Position numbers and translations under genes: made by a program. Shown here one piece after another: positions 45,801-59,700 of a stretch of 64,000 nucleotides of DNA. The DNA comes from Trebouxia sp. TZW2008 (taxonomy: Eukaryota > Chlorophyta > Trebouxiophyceae > Trebouxiales > Trebouxiaceae). A model generated the notes under the pieces. That model did not search any database, was not told the DNA's origin, and saw only the letters and a list, made by a program, of their open reading frames with translations. The stretch is from contig BDIU01000123.1 in NCBI GenBank assembly GCA_002118135.1, positions 310,001 to 374,000 on the forward strand. Direction: 5' to 3'. Positions within the stretch are counted from its first letter, which is position 1; each line of letters starts with the position of its first letter.

Positions 45801-48800
45801 TCTCAGCAGCTGCTGCCTCTACTTGCAATCATTATTGGTAATGCCGGTTGCTGACAGCAGTGACTGCCCACCAGCAGGCACAGCTAAAGTCAGCACAACT
45901 CTGTCATTCACTGGCTGCGCCTCATTTTATGATTCACTGATTGTACAATGGGGTCAGTATAAGCAGGTTTGGGCCTCTTGAGTGTGCATGCAGACAAGTG
46001 GCAATGTCAAAGCCGGCAACAGGCATTTGCCTCATCAACACAGAGGCAATCAAGTCTGTCTGTCAAGGCCTTGCAGCCTCTCATGAGCTGATGCATAAGG
46101 ATGCTTTTAGACTTGGCATATGATTGCTTTGATCTGACCGATGCAAATGGCATGACCATGTGCATAAAATGTTGCAGCCTTGCACTAGGTTCTGCGAACA
46201 AGAGGCATTGCACGATCTGCTGCCACAGCCAACAGTACTGTAGCGCCGCAGAAGCCTTACAAAGGATGTGTGCTTACCGACGCAGATGGCATGACCACAT
46301 AGTACACCGTTGCAGCCTCATACAGCGCCACTGCCAAGGTGAATGAGGTGTCGTTGATGTTGAGGGCGGTAGGAGACCCTGGCATGAAGGCAGGGGGTAA
46401 GGCGTCGGGTAGGCTGAGGCTGGTGTAGGGGGTGAAGGTGGAGGAGTAGACATTGCTGGCAAGAGCATCAGCTTGGTACACCAGCTTCTGGGGAGAACCA
46501 TAGTACGGGTAGAAAGACTGGTTCTGCACCAGACCCTACAACAGGACAAAATTGGTGAGGTTTCAATTGAGTGGTGAATCTGGCATATGCACAGTTGTGA
46601 GCAGGGGTGCAGCATTAAATTTGAAGGTGCTGCAGCACATTGCAGCAACTGCTGTCATAGATACTGCAGTACAAGACAAGTGCTCAGCGTACGGGCCAAG
46701 CTGAGCACCAGCACTTGCTGAGTGAATGGCAAGTTTGGCTTAGGAGCCACAAACGACTTGAATGCAGCATCTCTGCGCAAGCACAGTCAGCCAAATACAC
46801 ATAGACAGATGCTGCTGTTACCACACACCGTAAGGTCCAGGCTGAGCACCAGCACTGCGAATTGAATGTTGAATTTGGCATAGGAGCTACCAAAGAGCTG
46901 AATGCAACATGAGAACTGCGGAGGCAATCTCAGCCAAGCACAGACAATTGCTGCAGTCAAGACTCACTGTGCGATCCAAGCTCAGAACCAGCACTGCCAG
47001 CTGAATGGAGGGGTTGGCATAGGAGCCACAGCTGGTAGCAGGGGCCACACTGGGCACCACCACGGTGTCAAAGCTGCCGCTGCCGGTGAAGTTGGCGGTG
47101 GTCAGATATGTGTTGGTGGGAGTGAGGGTGGCTGACCCTACGCTGCCGTTGGTATTGAGGAAGGTGAGAGGCATGCCTGCTGACAGCTCCAACTGCGGCA
47201 ATGAATCAAACAGTCATTGCATGCCTGCAGGGATTGACACTGCAGCAACATACCTGCCAGTGTGGATCCAAGCATCGAATGCTCCTACTGGCACTTACGG
47301 CATCAGCTGAATGCAATACTAATGTTCATTGTTAATGAATCTCACAGTCACGCTTTGTGAGTTTGTCGTTATTCAGCATGCCATCTTGCTGAGCAAGTAA
47401 GTTGCAGAGTCCAGTGCAGCTGGTCTTTCAAGGGTGATGCATATGCACAGGACGATTGCATTCACAAACCTGTCTTGAACATGCAAACAATATGTCAGAG
47501 CAAACGCCATCCGGTTTGTTGCGACGGTCTCTATAGCAAGTGTTGCTTGGCCAAAGTGCCAGGATCAAGCAAACGCATAGGGCAGGAAGCTGACCTGCAC
47601 CACGGTGTAGTTGCCAGTTGTCAGAAGCGTGCTGGTGGTGTCACGCAGGCGCACACTGACATACATGCTCTGAGACGTCACATTGGGCAGAGTGATGTAC
47701 ACTCCATCCAGGAACCAGGTGAGGCCTGCGCTGATCAACTGCAGCGACGCACAAGTAGGCAATCATCTTCAGGCCTCAATCAATACAACAGTCCGCCGAG
47801 ATAGCACGCTTGCCAAAATGTCACATATCCATGCAACATTTCAACGCTTGCAAGAGCCTTCAATTATTGTGAAATCATGTTACGTGATGTGAGGTGAGGT
47901 GATGTGATGTGATGTGATGCATTGTGTAACAACATAATTAGTAATGTATTGTGAAACAGCATGACGTGTTGAGTATACAGGCAAGCTTGTGCTTGTCATG
48001 TTTCTGGTGTGGATTGTAGATGATCTTTGCGGGTGATCAAGCTGGCACTCATGCTGTGCTTGCGGCCTTGTAACAGTGAATGTGAAAATGACTCAGTGAG
48101 ACCATTTGACTGTCACAGTGACAGTGACTGTGACTGCAGCTTGGGAAAGTGAGAGGTCTGCACAGGATACCTGGTAAAGAGCCTTGTCTTCAGAGCTGCC
48201 AGGTTGTGGCTGGTAGGCCTGCCCCACTGCCGCTACCAGGTTTGTGGCAGTGCTGTTGTCTGGCCTAGGCAGGTAGTACTGATTGCTGCTAGACAGCGCA
48301 GAGTAGTACCTGTAGAGAAGATACCTAGTTTTAAATACAAGTGTCATGGCTGTTGACTGGTGACAGTGGTCTTGTCAGGCCGTGGTAGGTACTACCTATT
48401 GCTGCTAGGCAGAGCCGAAAAGTACCTGTAGACACAACACCTCAAGGTTGAGAAAGAAAGTGTTGAAGGCCAGTATTGAGTGGTAGTGATTTTCTCTGGT
48501 TGCAGCAAGTAGTACTCATTACTGCTAGGCAGCACAGAGTAGTACCTGTAGACAAAACTCCTCAAGGTTGAGAATGCAAGTGCAATGGCCTTCATTTGTG
48601 GCAGTGGTTTTGTCTGGTTGCGCCATTGGTAACAGCCATTGTTGCTAGGCAGCACAGAGTAGTTCCTGTGAGCAAGGTGTCCAAGGGCTGAGAATAGCTG
48701 TTGCATGGCCCTGTTCAGTGGTTTGGCAATGTAAGTGCTGCAACAACATCTTGATGGTAGTGGTCAATGCAGAACAGACTTTGCAACTTGCCAAGCAGTC

Positions 48801-51800
48801 AGAGTCTAGACGAGGAAGGAGTTGGTTAAACTTTTTCATGTGATTCCATGGTGCTGTCTGACATTGCGGACTTCAAAACAAAAGCTGACATGGTGATAGG
48901 GCTGTGAGATGTTCTTGTCCAGCACAAGCAGAGCACGCTTTGCCAAAGTCCTGGACAGCGTTGAAGGAGATCAGCCTCAGAGCCTGAGTGAGCCAAAGAG
49001 CCTCAGCATAGTGTTGAGCCCCAAGAGAGACAGGTACAGTGGAGGAGGAGAACTGACTTGAAGGCAGGATCCAGCTCCTGCCTCTGATGTGGCAGGACTG
49101 CTGACCCGCGGTTGGTACTGTTGGTCAGCAGGTTGCTGTAGTACAATGCTTGGTTACTGTTGTCCCAAGAGCCCCTCAGCGTATCCAGCAGCAGCACATC
49201 CTGCATTGCACAAAGCGTCGATTACAGCTGGGACAGAGCCTGAAGGAAAGGCAGCAGCTTGTAGCAGCAGCAGAATCAGTTGACCTTTTGAGACGGAGAT
49301 ACAAGCATCTGTAATGTCAGCTGTTCAAGGCATGCTGTAGGAGTCACCACAGGGAGTATCAGGCCAGCAGCACCAGGTTGAATTGCCAATGATAGTCGAT
49401 GTGATGGATTCAAACTCTTGACAGTGATGCCATGCTCGCTGTGAGTTGCCAAAGAAATGGTTGCAAGAAGCTGTTGAATTGTCCTATTGCTACACTCAGA
49501 CAGCGTTTGTGAACAATATGCAACATCAGACAGGCGGTCTTCAAGCCTGGTCATGGCTTTGGCTGCTCGGTTGTATGCAATCAGCACATGTGCATTGTGC
49601 CGGAGCACTGCTGGTGATTCATGCAGCCATACTCTCATGGCATTGTTACGCTGAATGCTGCATGATCTGCAACAACCAAGGCACCATCAGGCACAGTGCT
49701 GCTGCAGGCATGTAGGCACAAGAAGCACCACAGCACTCATCATCGGCAAGCTTGAGATGAGACAGTAACCACCGACCTGCACAAAGGTGAAGCGGCAGTC
49801 GTAGTTGATGTCCCCAAAGGTGGCATTAGACACAGCTGCAGTGCATGTGGACCCAGCCTGGGTCAGTTGCCGCCCTGACCCCCTACCCTCCTGCTGCCAA
49901 GCCACTGCAGCGGTGTGCTGGGTGGCTTTGCCCCGCCTGACCTGGGTGTTGTAGGCGGGCTGCACTGGAGCCTGGTCGGCTGGGATAAGCTTGACTGGCT
50001 GCATGCCGTAGTCCTTGCGCAACAGATGCCGCCGCCCTGTTGACGCACCCACTGTCACCTGCAGCAGTACAGAATGCCTGTTAACTGAGCCAAGCAAGTG
50101 CAGCGGTGTGCTGGGTGGTTTTGCCTTGATCTGGCCTTAGTGTTGTAGGCAGGCTGCACTGGAGCCTGGTCAGCTGGGATAAGCTTGACTGGCTGCATGC
50201 CGTGGCCATTGCATAGCAGGTGACGCCACCCTGTTGATGCACCCACTGTCACCTGCAATGGCACTTGCAACCTTTTTACTGTGTCTGATCAGCTGACACA
50301 TGCAGGGTCACTTGAGCCATATCAGCTATATACTATGCCATGCTGCTATCAAAGGTGCATATCCTTCATATTCATCAAATCATATCATGCAGAAAACAGG
50401 TCAGATGATCATTCTGCAAGCAAGATCTTGTCTGAATGATGGCCAGCATCACCGCTAAAGCAGCATCCCACCGTGCCGCTGGCTGCAACTGCCGCCACAC
50501 CAGAAACTGAGTTGCCGTTCTGTTCAGCCATGCCCAGGATGTCCACAGTGATTGCGCCACTGGACCCCGCAGCACCAATGACTGTGAAAGTGACATTGGC
50601 CACACTGACATTGGTGCCCTGCTGTGAGGCAAAGGGAGGCTGCAGGATGCTGTTCATGAGCACACTGGTGGCGTTGCCTCTGGCGTTACAGACAAAGGTG
50701 AGGCTGTTGGCTGGCCAGTCAGACCCTGGAGCGCAGTTGGACTCGCTGGCTATGGAGAGAACACTGGGCGGGTAGTTCAGCCGCAACTGCACAGGAAAAC
50801 CCAGAACTGAATTTTGAAACAGTGGCAAGCCAGAACTGATTCAGGCAGAAGTGCCAAACATGTCTGTCTGCCCAAGAAGTACGTCATGGCCATGCAGAAT
50901 CAGGCATGCTTTTGGGTCATTCACAGAGCTCCCATGCATGCACGGATGCAATGAGTGAGTATGGATGCTACTGACATTGTAGCTGCCTTTGCTTGCATAA
51001 GGGCAGAAGATGCAGCACATCCAGTGATATGCCATCAGAGCATGCAGCATACAAGCACGGTAACGTTTGCCAATATCCACAACGGTCTCACCTGAAAAGC
51101 AATCAGCGGAGACGAGACCGCATTCACTCTGACATCCATGTTGAAGCTCTGGCCATTCTGCAGCAGCGTAGGCGTGGCAGTCTTGCCAAGCTGGCTCTGC
51201 ACTTGCAGCCCAAAGCGCTCACCAACGTCCACATCAAGCTCAGCAGGGTCAAGGTTGGCATAGACTGAGGTGAAGCGTGCAACAGCGCCTGGGGCTGCAC
51301 AGCTGGAGCTGATGACAGCTTGCAGAACCACTTGTGAGGCAGAGTTGCCAGTCAGCGTCAGGTCCCCATAAGGACCTATCTGTATGCTGCCAGCCTGCAT
51401 CAGGTATGAGTCCATGGTTATCGTTGCTGTGACGCAATTGCACGGCAGGTGAGGGGCCTGTTTTCTCAGACTCAAGAAGGTCAGCTACAGATGACAAGAT
51501 GTGCTGACCAGTTGCCCACTGGCGAATGACGCTGGACAAGGCTATGACTGTGCACATGAGGCATGCCCAAATTTGATCTTGATTCAGAGGATATGCAGGA
51601 CTTGTCCTGACATCCAAAGCAAAAACAGATGCAGCTACGCACTAGCTGTCTGACTAGACAGTCACATGAAAAGGGTGTGTTGTTGGTGTGCATCTGGCAG
51701 CATTGCTGCAAAACCTGTCTGTCAAAGCAGCATTTGTACACATGCAGACTTACACAGCATTTACTGTGTGAGCTTACCGGTGTGGCTACAAATGTCATGA

Positions 51801-53694
51801 CAGAAGGGATGTTCAGGATGTCGAGTGGCTGGCGAGCTGAGCCCAGTGTCTGGCCAGCTGAGCCCGGTGTCTGACCATTAAGCGTATATGTGTAGCCATC
51901 ACCAAGCACAATGGTTGCCTGCAAGCAAACAAGACCCAGCAGCTCTGTCAAGCAAGGCTAAGCTACACGATGTCTTCAACTACGACAAAGCGCCTTTTGG
52001 GCATGTGCAGCTGTCACAGGCTTAGCTTGAGCAAGTTTGACTAGAGTGGGGCAAAATATCAAAAGAGGCTGGATCTGTCACCATGTGCTTGAAGACAAGG
52101 ACTTCTGAATGGCATGTCCATATTGTCTTGCTGAGACCGTTTTGCCGAGACAGCAAACCACGAACTGTATTCAGAGATCATTTACAGCCAGCAACAATGC
52201 AGGCAAGCGATCACACAGTCAAGCTGCCCTTGCACCATAAACCGCTGTTCAAGTTGCATCAGCAGCTAAGCTCACCTGTAACACGTTCACAGATCCATTC
52301 ACCCCTGCAAAAGTGCTGCCGCACTGCAAATCTGTGTTGTTGCTAGTACACCAATTGGCTGACAGCGCTACAGTGACCACTGACTGTGGTGTCGAGCCAA
52401 TGTTTATGCTGAGGCTGTTAGCATGAGTGACAGGAGTGGGCCCAAAGGTGCCTGCTACAGTTGCCAGGCCAGCTTGCAGAGGGCGTAACCTATTGAGCAA
52501 GGAGGGAGTGCCTAGATTGGCTATCAGCTTGACTGTGGCTGTTGTGGTCACCGTGAGGGTTGTGCTGGCCGCCTGTCATACGCAGCACATCAAGAGCTCA
52601 GATTACTTTATAGCATGTACTTGCACAGTTCAGATATTGCCTGTGAGTGCATCAGTGCAAGCTTGAGCAAAGCAGATGCACTGTGAGCTGCAAACTCAAC
52701 GCAAATGGTCAGCACGCCTCTCAGAACCTTTGTTTGCTCAGTTGTGTAGAGGCAGCTATGGCTAACTGTGCACTGCACAATGTAAAGCGCACCATAAGAA
52801 CCTGTATAGTGCACTGCAGCTTCCTGTGTGCACTGCACATACTGCAACCACCCATGTGTACTGCAACACTGCAGCATCCTGTGTGTACTACACAAACTGC
52901 AATAGCTTTTTATTGTACACTGTGCGCAATGTGCACTGCACCTGTGCACTTGAGTCCATGAATATTTCAGCATGGGGCAGCTGTCAATCTGCAGAAGCCA
53001 CCTCAGCTGCATTGTGTCCATCATGAACAGACAGCCTGCCTGGCATGCTGTGTTACTTTGCACTGCAATGCAAGGACAGAATGTTCACACAGAGAGAGGT
53101 AGTGCGCACCATGGTGAGGTCATACGCTGAGCCATTGTTCAGCACCCCCAGCATCCAGACAGTTGCCTGCAAAGCACACGCTCTATGCTCAGTCCATTTC
53201 AGCAACTGCAGCCTAGTAGTCTTGCTGACAATATAAGGGCAGGGTTGCGCACTGGAAGCCAACCAGTTAATGCGAGTTTGAAGCCCGCTAAAGGCTCATG
53301 CTGCTCAAAGCTCAATCACTGCCAATGCAAACGTTTGGTAGAAGCATCAGTCAGTAGTGGCATCACAGTCAGTGTTGGACTGGCACAGCTCATCCAACAA
53401 TGCATTCAAGCAAAAGCAGGGAGTGCATGGTGCACTGGGGCACAGTCCTAATCAAGGCAAGACGCCTAGCACACATGGGCACAAGATCTGCTGTCTGGTC
53501 ATCAACAAGCCGCAACAGCCTTACTTACTGGTAGTCAGTTGTGCTACAGTGAATGGAGTGCAGGGCAATAGTGTTTGCAGCCACACATACAAGGCACTCA
53601 ATGCTACCCACTCATGACTAGGCTGACAAAGCTCAAAATGTCAGGCCAAGCAGTGCATGCATGATGATGATGATGTTGTTGATGATGATGATGG

Positions 53695-53738
<44 letters not shown>

Positions 53739-56700
53739 GTGATGGTGATGATGGTGGTGGTGGTGGTGGTGACGACGACGACGATGATGATGATGATGAT
53801 GCTGATGATCATGACGATGATGCACTGAGACACTGTCCAAATCGCTGCAAAATGCCCATCACTCAAAGACACAAGCTGTTTGGTCATCAACAATTGGCAA
53901 ACAGCTTCACCTGCTCATAGTCTGTTGTGTTACACTGAATGGGCTGCAGGTCAGCTGGAGCAGTGGTGTTCACAGCCACAGCAGTCAGATTGCCTTGAGC
54001 TTGAGCAAAGTCATAATTCTGAGGCCGCAGAACCAGACTGCTCAACTGGATGGTGTAGACTGTGGTGGTGGCGAACAAGGTAGGCTGCCCAAAAGCCGGG
54101 AAGTTGACAAGGATCTGACAAGAGGAGCCGCTAACTACTGGGTTGGCAGCAACTGCTGTAACTACTGCTGACTGACCAGCTGCTTTGGCGACTGAGCAGT
54201 AGGCTGCACCCTGAAGTGCAAAACCCAAAACTGTGCGTGCAGGATCGCCGTTTCGGCATGACAAACTCACACGACTGCTGCCAAGTTTTCATTGCCCACT
54301 AGTTCCTCCACCAGCAGAAATTTGCCTACACTGTTGTTGCTGTTCTCCTCAGCATGGCATGCAGATGATTTGCTTGCAAAGGGAGCACAGCTGGCTGCGT
54401 TAGCAGTTGACATTGCAAGACAAGACATTGTAAGGCCAGCATGCACCCTACCGATGAAACAGTAAAGTTAGCTCTGTTGTCTGTGCTGAAGTCCCTGACA
54501 GTGCCATCAGAGAAATGCATCTGCAGACTCAAATTTGCTGAGATAGCCACAGTCAACGGCGGGACCGTTGCTGGATCACCAGTCCTGTAGAAAAAGAGAA
54601 AAGTGTATGCCATCAGGCGTCATAACAACAGCGTCTGTCGACAGAGGCACCCCGGGATGTCTTTTTGAAAGTCACCTGGATTGCTACATAGTCATCACAT
54701 TCACTTTATACATGTTACACATTCAAGCACAGGCGCTAGGTGTGTGCGGCAAAAGTTTTATCGCGCCAGTCCCTGGAAAACTGCTGCTTTTGTGACCTGA
54801 TGGACTCATGGGCTGTCTTGATCCCATGCATGATTTTCAAGGGCAGGGCAGCATACAGAGTGAGATGTGGTGTTGAGTTGGACTCTTGACGGACAGCTTT
54901 GCTTGTCACATACAGGTATCGTTCAACCGTTGTGCAAGGCAAAGATCTGAAATTGAGGCTTGGCGCAAACGGTGGTTGCACATCTCAGGCCTAGTTTGCA
55001 CTGTCAGTGGTGCTGTGAGCCTTGTCAACAACAGCACAGCTTGCCAATGGGAGGACAACAATTTGTAAGGCGAGCAGAAATCCAGAGACATGGTGCCTGT
55101 TTGATTGATGGCGTGCAGGAAGATCACAGTTGACCTACGGTGCAATGTTGCTGGGAGTTGCAGTGAAGACTGAGATGCTGACAGGCGCAGGCAACGTCAC
55201 ATTGACAGGGCCATTGCCTGTGCCAATTGGCACTGAGCAGACTGACAGGGATGCATTCAACCCTAAAGCGCAAAAGGGAGCAGACCCATATGTAGCCGCC
55301 ACTGATGCCTGCAGGTCCATGCAAGAGGTTTGTGTTCGGAAGTATTCAAGGTAAATGTGATCTGTAAATTTGAGGTGAACACTACCACATGCGCGCCATA
55401 CAACATGTTGCTAAACAGTATGTGGGGATATGCAAACATGCTGCAAGCAAGGGCAAAATGGCTCACAGTGCCCAGCTTGCAGTGAGCTTGCGGTTTTGCC
55501 ATATGAGCTGTCTGGGTTCACAATGCTGGTGCCCATGCAAGTCGCAAGCTCAACTCATGACAGTGTATCACACGAGTCGTTACGCGTGCAAAGTGGATTG
55601 TAGTCCATTTGTGTTCTTGACGCTTGGCTACTTTTGATTGATTCACATGCAAGCATGAGCAAGAGAGCGCCTACAGTGATGTTGCCCACTGTGTCATTGA
55701 CTGTGATATAGGCAGCAGCAAGAGAGGTGATGTTCAATCCCGGCAGGTCAGTCACATCATTCATATAGCCGTCGCTGTATGAAGCATATGCTCTGACAGC
55801 CGCAGTACTGTTCTCAAACGAGAAGTCCTGCACAGCAGTGAGATTGCTGGGTTAGTAATAGTCCTGCACTTGAGTCTGCGGCCCAAAGCACATGAAGACC
55901 ACTGCAGTCTGGGGACCCTGAGCAACATTCAAGCAGCAACTGTGGCACATGATGCTTGACAAACTTGACAGAAACACCCAGGAAAGCTTTTGCTGAGCAG
56001 ATCATCCTGTTGCTTCTTTAGGTGCCGTGTAAACTTGCAGCACATGACACTGCAAACTCAGCTGTGTTCTGTCTGCAAGCACACGTGATAAATACTGTCC
56101 CATCAAGAAGTCGATCTTTGATTGAGGAAAGCCACCTAGACCATTAATGGATTTTCAAGCTTTACTGCAGTATGTAACTTGCCCAGGATCTGCCGCAGAA
56201 CACACAATGCCAGTGACTATGGTCTGTGCAAGCTCAACAGAAGTCAGTGGTGCCTTTGTTAACATGATACAATGACCCTACCTGCAAGGGCTGCAGCTGA
56301 GCTGTGACAGCAGCTACAGGGCTGATTGACGCAGGGGGGCTGAGCCATTTAGCCCCTGTGTATGCCACCAGACTGATCTTGGTGAGGCAGGTGTAGGTGC
56401 TCACTATGCTCACTGAAGTGCTAGCACTTACTCCAGCTGAGTAAGTCTGGACAGACACTGGGACGTTCGTGTCTGTGCTCTTACCCTGTAGTGAACAGCT
56501 GTTTGTCAGGATTGCCAAATAAAATCATAATGCGATATGGGCACAATACCAACATTATAGCACAACAGAGGCTGCTGCGCTGTGACGAAGAAGCACTGAC
56601 CGATGTTGCTGTTCAAGTGCTGACAAGACGGCAGAGAGGTGAGACTGTGTGAGAGGCTCTCCTGGTTGAGACTATAGCACAGCAGCGTCTGCTGTGTTGC

Positions 56701-59700
56701 AATCCAGCAGCAGTGACCTTTGTTGCAATTTAGATTTGATGCAAAACAATCTGGTGCTGAGACTGTTTGTGAGTGGTGACTGAAGTTGAGGGCATGATGG
56801 TGGTGGGAAGAAGCAGAAGGCACCTCATGCTTGCTGAAGCCCCTTGATGAGTCTGAAAAAAAGCAACACAAAAGCATTGCCTGCGCCAAGTTCCGTGCAA
56901 ATCCAAGGAAGAACATCTCAACAGGAAGCGACAAGTCCAGCCAGTAACATCACAGTCTGCACATGAAATTGCACATGGTCTTTGATGTGAATGCAATCCA
57001 GTCATGCAGCATGGCTGACGTGCAGATGCATGCTGCCAGACATCAACACAGCGACCTGGACATAGTTGTTGTTGACAACAACTGCTGACGTCCTGGATGA
57101 AGGTATGCTGAAAGCGACCAAGCTGGAGACATCCACGCCTGTGATGGGGTTTGCACCACCACCAACGAAATCACAGGTGGCATAGACAGCTGTCCTCTGG
57201 TACAAGGCAGTGCTGCAGGGGCTGCTGACTGCGGCCAGGCTGGCACTGGGGATGATCAGATTGAGCACTGGATCATCCACATTGACAGCCAGATTGGCCG
57301 GGTACCACACCAGAATATTGACCTGCACAGCATTGTTAAGCACTTGGCTTTGCCTATACTGCGCTCAGCAGTATGCCTGCAATGTTTACAGCAAAGGCCT
57401 CAGTATGCTGAAGTCAAACTAAGGATGGGCTGCAGAAAGCGAGCAGGCTGAATGCCAGACTCAGGACACTGGCTGAATCAGTGTCCTGAGTCTGGCATGC
57501 CATCATTGTGTGCAACTTCGCTGCAATGAACAATGATAATACATGTGTGGATGCTTAGGATGCTGTGCAGCTTGGACATACAAGCTGATGCAGATGACTG
57601 CTGTTTTCCACCAATGGGCGTATGCAGCGATTTTGACAGCACTTGACGTCTACACGGCACATCTGCTTCTGATGCCAGCTGCACATTATCTTTTGCAGAA
57701 TGATCAAGCCTCTGCGCCAGTTGCCTAGGGTCATGCTTATTGGGCACGTCAAAAGGTCAAACCCTCCAGGCCAACCTCCAGGCCAACCTAGGAAGAATTG
57801 ATATGAGATGTTTTGTCTGGCTTACAACAGTCGAGCACCAGGCAGCTGTTTAGTGACGCTCAAGACAAGCAAGCCTGGCGAGACAGGACTGTGCCACACA
57901 CCCCTAGCAAAGCATGCTGGAAAGTTTCATGCAGATTACGACCACAATTCTGCTCCAGAAACAACATGCTATTTGAGTGGTTGGTGCTGCTCACCGTGGT
58001 AGACACTGTGCCAGAGGTGACGCTCACAGATGCAGTGGAAGTGCCACCAGTGTTTGTTATGTCAACCTGCACCAGACATCCATTACTGCTTGTGGAGCCC
58101 CCTGTAGGCCCTGACACACTGAAAACGCCAGCTACACCAACTCCACAGTAAAAGCCCGTGCCAGGGCCAGTTTGAGCAGCAGCATTGGCCCCATCAAAGC
58201 TGTCAAAGCGCCAGCTCCTGATCCTGCAGCAAGAGGGAAAAAGATGCAGGCTGACCTTCAAGCTGTGTGTGAGCGCCGAACCTTGTATCAGGGGTGACAA
58301 AAACATAGACTGACGCACATACGCGCGTGCAATACATTAATGTTGCCAGTATCAAAAAAGCTCGGCCTGAGCATTCAAATGGCAATTGGGACAATGCTTG
58401 CTACAGATATGACAGAAGAGGGGATCAAAGGCAATTGGAGGCTTGTCAATTTCATGCAGACCATATTGTGCCTGATGGACTGTAGCTGCCACTGACTGCA
58501 GCAACTTCTGAGGTTCTGAGAGGCACCAAGCCTTTGATGCATCACAAACAGCATCCAGGATCTCTGTTGTTATGCAGGAGATCGTCAAGCTACTTGCATC
58601 ATGGCAGGCATGAGCCCCAATTGGTCCTAGAAGGGATCAGTGCAAGTGATAAGATGGCAGCCCTACAGACTAAAACTCGTTTGACTTGTCCAGCAGTGAT
58701 TGCTTTCTGCTGGAGTGCAAGATCAAAGCAGGCTTACCAGTACGACATGATCAGAGTCGTGATTGGCGCATTTGTGAGTGGCGCAGTGTTGAACAGCTCC
58801 GCAGAGTTTGCAAACGCCCACAGCCCTACCGTCGTAGCAGATGCGATGTACAGCTGTGCCAGCGTCTGACTGCCAGTTTGCCGGTCTCTCACCTGCAGAT
58901 GATGTGCAGCTACTGATCACAGTCTATTTTGGTCATGCACTGGTGTCATATTCAATAGGCAGTCAGCCTATGCGTATGCGCTGCATTGTGAGCTGTGGAC
59001 GAATGCCTGAGCATGGCAGCACGCACTGCACACACACACAACACTGCATCAAGTATAACTGAGGTCGCAGGCAACAACCCCAATGCAAAAGCAAGCATCA
59101 ATCTTCTGCAGGACAACGTGAACCAGCATGGAACTCAGATTAATCATTGCAAGGGTTGCCATGTAACAAAATTGGGACGGGAATCACAGACCAATGCTCT
59201 GACTATGTGCAGACTTGACCATTTGTCTGATGATGGCACATCAACGCTAATGTAATGTTTGTGCCTGTTTGCTGCATTGCACTAGAATCATTGTTTCAAG
59301 AGGGCACACAGGCTCTGCAGAAGAGTCCACATAGGCTTTGTTGGAAAGAAGATTATGCTGCTTGAAGCCAGACCCACCTGAGCCACAAACTGCTTGGCAA
59401 TATTGATGCCAGTGCTAGAGTCAGAGGTGAGCACCAAGTTGTTGGCACTGGGAAACGTTGGGTTGGCTCCTACAAACAATGTCCCTGAGAACACTGGGCC
59501 GCCTAGCACATCAGACCTGACTGTGAACAGGATGTTCAGCAGCCAGACATTGGGCCCTTTGGCCAGTGCTGTGTTGGCAGCACCATTTGCACGGCCAGGG
59601 CAGTTGAAGGACAGGTACCTGCAGCCAAGCAGCAGCAGCAGCCTTTCAGGCATACCATAGCAAGGAGGGGGATGCTGTGCATGTTTGGACATTGCAACTT

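Noticed and set aside
53604..53920. Asp-, His- and Ile-rich ORFs on both strands
   Set aside because: They are all translations of the GAT microsatellite.
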